Assembly: GCA_958352885.1 (NCBI GenBank)
Contig: CATWQI010000006.1
Span: 1 to 64,000, forward strand
DNA from: an uncultured Duncaniella sp.
Lineage (GTDB): Bacteria > Bacteroidota > Bacteroidia > Bacteroidales > Muribaculaceae
Reading direction: 5' to 3'
DNA: 64,000 bases
Positions 59,810-64,000 of the stretch are shown here, piece after piece. The position numbers and the translations under genes are program-made. The notes beneath the pieces are model-generated. The model worked only from the letters and a program-made list of their open reading frames with translations. It was not told the origin of the DNA and ran no database searches. Numbering within the stretch: the stretch's first letter is position 1; every line of letters starts with the position of its first letter.

Positions 59810-61849
59810 ATGAATCATTTGTCACAACGAGATTTGTCATTGCGTGTGCTGCTGTTCATCGGAGTGGTGGCGGCGATAGTGTATTTCCTGCCCCGTAGCG
59901 GAGAGAATCATTACACCTACGAGGAGAACCGCCCGTGGAGCTATGCGCTGCTTACGGCACCGTTTGATATCCCCATACATCTCGACTCGCTGAGCGCTAT
60001 GAGGGTCAAGGACAGTATCGACGCTAATTTCGAGCCTGTGTTCACACGTGACCTTACGTTGGAGAAAACCATCATTTCGGATTATACCACACGCCTTAAT
60101 TCCGCCCGTGACCTGAATATCACTCCGGCGCAGAGGAATCTGATAATTAACCAGATACGACAAATATACGACAACGGCATAGTGGACCGGGACACCTACG
60201 CCAAAATAGCGTCGGGCCATCTGCCCGCAGTGAGGTTCATCCATGACAATGTGGCGATTTCGATGCCCACCGCCAATTTCCGTTCCGCATTCCGCGCCTA
60301 CGAGCATCTTGACAGCATGCTGCATGACCAGAATGTGCATGAGGCGCTGTCAAAGACCCGTCTGTCGGAGATGCTTCAGCCCAATATACTGATTGACAGC
60401 GTGACTACGCAGAGGGTGCTCGACGAGGCTTACCAGAAGGCCATGGCGCCCGTGGGTGTGATACAGCAGGGGGAACGCATAATCGACAAGGGTGACATAG
60501 TTACGACCCGTCTCGCCACGGTGCTCAAGACTTATGAGGAGCTTGCCGACGAGCGTGGAAACGGCACTCTGAGCAAGCACTATTATCCCATAGCGGGCCA
60601 GACGCTCTATATGGTGATACTGTTTGGCGCATTGTACGGGTATCTGTTCATATTCCGGCGCGACTATTTCGATGACAACCGCACTGTGCTGTTTCTGATG
60701 ACCCTCATAGGGGTTTTCACTATGTTTGCGTTCACGATGGACGCTACTTTCCGCAGCGGACTGTTCATAGTGCCGTTTACCATGATTCCCATACTCGTGC
60801 TGATATTCCTGGATTCGCGCACAGCCTACTTCTGCCATCTGGTGGAGGTGCTTATATGTGCCATCCTGGCATCATTCTCTCTTGAATTCATCTTCCTGCA
60901 GTTCATAGCGGGCGTTGTCGCCATCGATTCTCTCAAGGATTTGACCCGCCGCAGCCAGCTGATACGTACCGCAGCGCTGATATTTGTGGCGTACAGCCTG
61001 TGCTATGTCGCCATGGAGGTGATGCAGTCGGGCTCGCTGGGGCGCACTGAGGGAAGGGTGTTCGGCTGCTTCGCCGTCAATGCCATCCTTATCTCGTTCA
61101 GCTATGTGCTCATGTTCATGGTGGAGAGGATATTCGGTTTCACCTCCCGTGTGACACTCGTGGAGCTGAGCGACATCAACAATCCACTGCTCAGGGAGCT
61201 GTCGGAGGAGTGTCCGGGTACGTTCAACCATTCCATGGCAGTGAGCAATCTGTCGTCGGCAGCCGCCAACCGCATAGGCGCCAACGTGCAGCTTGTGCGT
61301 ACCGGCGCGCTGTACCATGACATAGGGAAGATAAAGAATCCGGCATTCTACACCGAGAACCAGCATGGGGTGAACCCGCACGACGCCCTTGACCCCATAC
61401 AGAGCGCAAGGATAGTGACCGGGCATGTCAGGGAGGGTATCGCCCTCGCCGAGAAAGCGAAGCTTCCGGAGGTGATACGCAAATTCATACGGGAGCACCA
61501 CGGGGCAGGGAAGGCACGCTACTTCTACACCACCTACTGCAACGCCCATCCCGACGAGCCTGTGGACGAGAGCGTGTTCAGCTATCCGGGACCTAACCCG
61601 CAGTCCAAGGAGACCTCCATAATCATGATGGCGGATGCTGTCGAGGCAGCCTCACGCTCGATGACCGACCATTCACCCGAGGCCATATCGGCACTCGTCA
61701 ACAAGATAATAGACGGACAGATAGCGGAGGGGCTGCATAATGACTCCCCCATATCATTCCGTGACGTGCAGGCAATCAAGGAAGTGTTCGCCCAGCGTCT
61801 GCGCACCATGTATCATTCCAGAATATCTTACCCTGAACTTAAGAAATAA
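59810..61849 (+). CDS. 7TM-HD phosphodiesterase, PgpH-like
   Basis: A 679-residue inner-membrane protein. A first membrane helix (about 10-28) is followed by an extracytoplasmic 7TMR-HDED-type domain (about 40-260), then seven helices (about 265-455). A cytoplasmic HD domain follows with HSMAVSNLSSAAANRIGA, the HD pair in ALYHDIGKIKNP, and FIREHHGAGKARYFY. This build is that of PgpH, which hydrolyses cyclic di-AMP, so that is the likely substrate (inference by family). ATG at 59810 is used; the TTG at 59804 is only two codons upstream. It lies 87 bases after the DUF2752 gene. Confidence 0.87.
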   Translation: MNHLSQRDLSLRVLLFIGVVAAIVYFLPRSGENHYTYEENRPWSYALLTAPFDIPIHLDSLSAMRVKDSIDANFEPVFTRDLTLEKTIISDYTTRLNSARDLNITPAQRNLIINQIRQIYDNGIVDRDTYAKIASGHLPAVRFIHDNVAISMPTANFRSAFRAYEHLDSMLHDQNVHEALSKTRLSEMLQPNILIDSVTTQRVLDEAYQKAMAPVGVIQQGERIIDKGDIVTTRLATVLKTYEELADERGNGTLSKHYYPIAGQTLYMVILFGALYGYLFIFRRDYFDDNRTVLFLMTLIGVFTMFAFTMDATFRSGLFIVPFTMIPILVLIFLDSRTAYFCHLVEVLICAILASFSLEFIFLQFIAGVVAIDSLKDLTRRSQLIRTAALIFVAYSLCYVAMEVMQSGSLGRTEGRVFGCFAVNAILISFSYVLMFMVERIFGFTSRVTLVELSDINNPLLRELSEECPGTFNHSMAVSNLSSAAANRIGANVQLVRTGALYHDIGKIKNPAFYTENQHGVNPHDALDPIQSARIVTGHVREGIALAEKAKLPEVIRKFIREHHGAGKARYFYTTYCNAHPDEPVDESVFSYPGPNPQSKETSIIMMADAVEAASRSMTDHSPEAISALVNKIIDGQIAEGLHNDSPISFRDVQAIKEVFAQRLRTMYHSRISYPELKK

Positions 61850-61874
61850 AACCTAAATACAGACACTCTTGAAT

Positions 61875-64000
61875 ATGAAAAAGCTATTGTCAATGCTATG
61901 TGGCGGCATAGTCGCCTTGTCAGCCTCGGCTTACACACCAATCACGCTTCCTGTCATACCGGCTGACCCGGCTCTGGAGGCAAAAGTGCAGAAAACCCTC
62001 TCAGGGATGAGCCTGGAGGAGAAAATAGGTCAGATGACACAGATACAGGTGGATATACTCGGGGGGTATGACAAGGATGGCAAATTTGTGGTGTCGAAGG
62101 AGAAGATGGATACCGTGTTCGGCATCTACAAGGTGGGCTCGATTCTCAACGCCCCTTACTCCTACTGCCTTGACGTGCATGAGTGGAATGTGGTGATTCC
62201 GCAGATTCAGGAGTATTGCATGAAGCATTTGGGTATACCGTGTATCTACGGACTGGACCAGAACCACGGTACCACATATACCAACGGGGGCACGCTCTTC
62301 CCTCAGAATCTGAACGTGGCAGCCTCGTTTGATACCGAAATGGCACGCCGGGCGGCGGAAATCACCGCCTACGAGACACGGGCAAGCGACTGCCCGTGGA
62401 CATTCTCGCCCACGCTGGATTTGGCCCGTGACCCGCGCTGGCCGCGTTTCTGGGAGAACTACGGCGAGGATGCGCTTGTCAATGCCCTGATGGGCGCCGC
62501 CGCGGTAAGGGGATTCCAGGGAGATGATCCCAACCACATTGACGGCAATCATATAGCCGTGTCAATCAAGCATTTCATGGGTTACGGAGTGCCGTTTTCG
62601 GGCAAGGACAGGACTCCGGCGTACATATCGCCGAGCGACTTGCGTGAGAAGCATTTCGCACCCTATCTGGAGGCTATCAAGAACGGAGCCCTGACGCTGA
62701 TGGTGAATTCGTCGTCAATCAACGGCACTCCCGTGCATGCCAATCCGCTTCTGCTCACCAGGTGGCTCAAGGAAGACCTGCAGTGGGACGGAATGATTGT
62801 GACCGACTGGGCGGACATCAATAACCTCTATACACGTGAAAAGGTCGCCAAGGATAAGAAGGATGCTATCCGCATGGCTATCAATGCCGGTATCGACATG
62901 GCAATGGAGCCTTACAAGGTGGATTACTGCGAGATACTCAAGGAGCTTGTGGAGGAGGGCTCGGTGCCTATGAGCCGTATTGACGACGCAGCCGCACGTG
63001 TGCTCCGCCTGAAGTACCGTCTGGGGCTGTTCGACCATCCCAACACCACCCTTAAGGAGCATCCCGAGTTTGCCTCGGAGGCATTCAGGAACGCCGCTCT
63101 CAAGTCGGCGGAGGAGACTATGGTGCTTCTGAAGAACGACGGGGATATATTGCCGCTGAAAAAGGGTGTGAAGGTGCTGCTGACAGGTCCCACCGCCAAT
63201 TCGATGCGTTCGCTGAACGGCGGCTGGAGCTATACATGGCAGGGGCACAAGACAGATGAATATGCCAAGGATTACAATACGATATATGAGGCTATGTGCA
63301 ACCGCTTCGGTGCCGGGAATATAAATTTCATCCCCACGGTGACATTCAAGGAGGACGGAGCCTACTATGACGAGCTGGTAGCCGATGTGGACAAGGCGGT
63401 GGCAGCCGCCAAGGATGCCGATGTGGTGGTGGCATGCATAGGTGAGAATTCGTATTGCGAGACTCCCGGTAATCTGACCGACCTTCATCTCTCAGCCAAC
63501 CAGCGGGAGCTTGTGAAGCGTCTGGCAGAGGCAGGTAAGCCTTTGGTGCTGGTGCTCAACGAGGGTCGTCCCCGCATCATCGCCGATATCGAGCCGCTTG
63601 CGGGTGCGGTGGTTGACATAATGATACCGGGCAACTTCGGCGGTGACGCTCTGGCGCGTCTGCTTGCCGGAGATGCCAATTTCTGCGCCAAGCTTCCGTT
63701 TACATATCCCCGTGAGATAAACTCGCTTGTGACCTACGATTATAAGGTGAGCGAGGAGGTAGGCAAGATGGAAGGTGTGTATGACTACGACGCCCGTGTC
63801 AATGTGCAGTGGCCATTCGGCTACGGCAAGAGCTACACCACATTCGAATATGCCAATCTGCAGGTTGACAAGAAGGAATTTACGGCAGCCGATGTGCTGA
63901 CCTTCACTGTGGATGTGACCAATACCGGTAAGGTGGACGGCAAGGAGCCGGTGCTGCTTTACAGTTCGGACCTGGTGGCTTCGGTGGTGCCTGACAACAA
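61875..64000 (+). CDS. Glycoside hydrolase family 3 protein, 3' end outside window
   Basis: A secreted beta-glucosidase/xylosidase-type enzyme with 708 complete codons in the window and no stop. The signal peptide is MKKLLSMLCGGIVALSASA. The N-terminal TIM barrel has MSLEEKIGQMTQIQ, YGLDQNHGTTYT, DLARDPRWPRFWENYGEDA, SIKHFMGYG and the nucleophile D311 in GMIVTDWADI. The second alpha/beta domain spans about 405-640 (EETMVLLKNDGDILPLKK, VVVACIGENSYCETPG). A fibronectin III-like domain begins near residue 670 (FTVDVTNTGKVDGKEPVLL) and runs off the edge. It lies 25 bases after the HD gene. Confidence 0.9.
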   Translation, partial: MKKLLSMLCGGIVALSASAYTPITLPVIPADPALEAKVQKTLSGMSLEEKIGQMTQIQVDILGGYDKDGKFVVSKEKMDTVFGIYKVGSILNAPYSYCLDVHEWNVVIPQIQEYCMKHLGIPCIYGLDQNHGTTYTNGGTLFPQNLNVAASFDTEMARRAAEITAYETRASDCPWTFSPTLDLARDPRWPRFWENYGEDALVNALMGAAAVRGFQGDDPNHIDGNHIAVSIKHFMGYGVPFSGKDRTPAYISPSDLREKHFAPYLEAIKNGALTLMVNSSSINGTPVHANPLLLTRWLKEDLQWDGMIVTDWADINNLYTREKVAKDKKDAIRMAINAGIDMAMEPYKVDYCEILKELVEEGSVPMSRIDDAAARVLRLKYRLGLFDHPNTTLKEHPEFASEAFRNAALKSAEETMVLLKNDGDILPLKKGVKVLLTGPTANSMRSLNGGWSYTWQGHKTDEYAKDYNTIYEAMCNRFGAGNINFIPTVTFKEDGAYYDELVADVDKAVAAAKDADVVVACIGENSYCETPGNLTDLHLSANQRELVKRLAEAGKPLVLVLNEGRPRIIADIEPLAGAVVDIMIPGNFGGDALARLLAGDANFCAKLPFTYPREINSLVTYDYKVSEEVGKMEGVYDYDARVNVQWPFGYGKSYTTFEYANLQVDKKEFTAADVLTFTVDVTNTGKVDGKEPVLLYSSDLVASVVPDN

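Overview
The window looks like chromosomal DNA from a gut-type Bacteroidales bacterium, most likely a Muribaculaceae relative; that family call is an inference, since no rRNA gene is present. The signs are Bacteroidota-type promoters (TTG/TTTG, about 20 bases, then TAnnTTTG) upstream of many genes, weak ribosome binding sites, lipoproteins with LruC/DUF4842 and DUF4369-like domains, a PorZ-like propeller protein with a type IX-style C-terminal domain, a small histone H1-like protein, and the Bacteroidota order of the division and cell wall cluster. I see no tRNA, rRNA, CRISPR array or transposase gene.

Layout. 1-1741: a terminator from an upstream gene, a small DUF6249-type membrane protein (-), and an ECF sigma factor with a small membrane partner (+). 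The two divergent units have matching ECF-type promoters. 1685-8657 (-): a possible seven-gene run with Na/Pi symporter, DUF389 membrane protein, glycosyltransferase, epimerase-like SDR, small membrane protein, aroQ and an O-methyltransferase. 8860-10283: HIT protein (-) divergent from panB (+). 10466-25815 (-): the division and cell wall cluster rsmH-ftsL-ftsI-murE-mraY-murD-ftsW-murG-murC-ftsQ-ftsA-ftsZ, complete except that mraZ is absent from its usual first place. 25965-31801: ZIP transporter (-), rdgB, PorZ-like protein, a conserved-looking unknown and manA (+). 31953-37536 (-): rimP-nusA-infB-folK. 37711-39399: M16 peptidase (-) and the 57-residue histone-like gene (+).

39504-43819 (-) is the most unexpected part: a terminase large subunit with intact ATPase and nuclease motifs, next to an 805-residue beta-rich propeller-like protein, with no other phage genes around. 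44136-47022 (+) holds an Lrp/AsnC regulator and a GH2 glycosidase. 47001-49716 (-) encodes two lipoproteins. 50004-57106 (+) holds an outer-membrane phospholipase A, two tandem LruC/DUF4842 lipoproteins and dtd. This block is bracketed by two near-identical 196-base elements with terminal inverted repeats and TA flanks, which I read as a MITE not tied to any transposase here. 57317-64000 (+) carries a MazG-like pyrophosphohydrolase, deoC, a GYF/dispanin-like protein, a DUF2752 protein, a 7TM-HD phosphodiesterase of the PgpH type and a GH3 glycosidase cut by the window edge.

Most of the window is housekeeping: envelope synthesis and division, translation initiation and transcription elongation, pantothenate and folate steps, nucleotide cleaning and polysaccharide breakdown. 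The accessory interest lies in the terminase/propeller pair, the MITE pair with its effect on neighbouring leaders, the duplicated LruC lipoproteins and the divergent ECF promoter pair.
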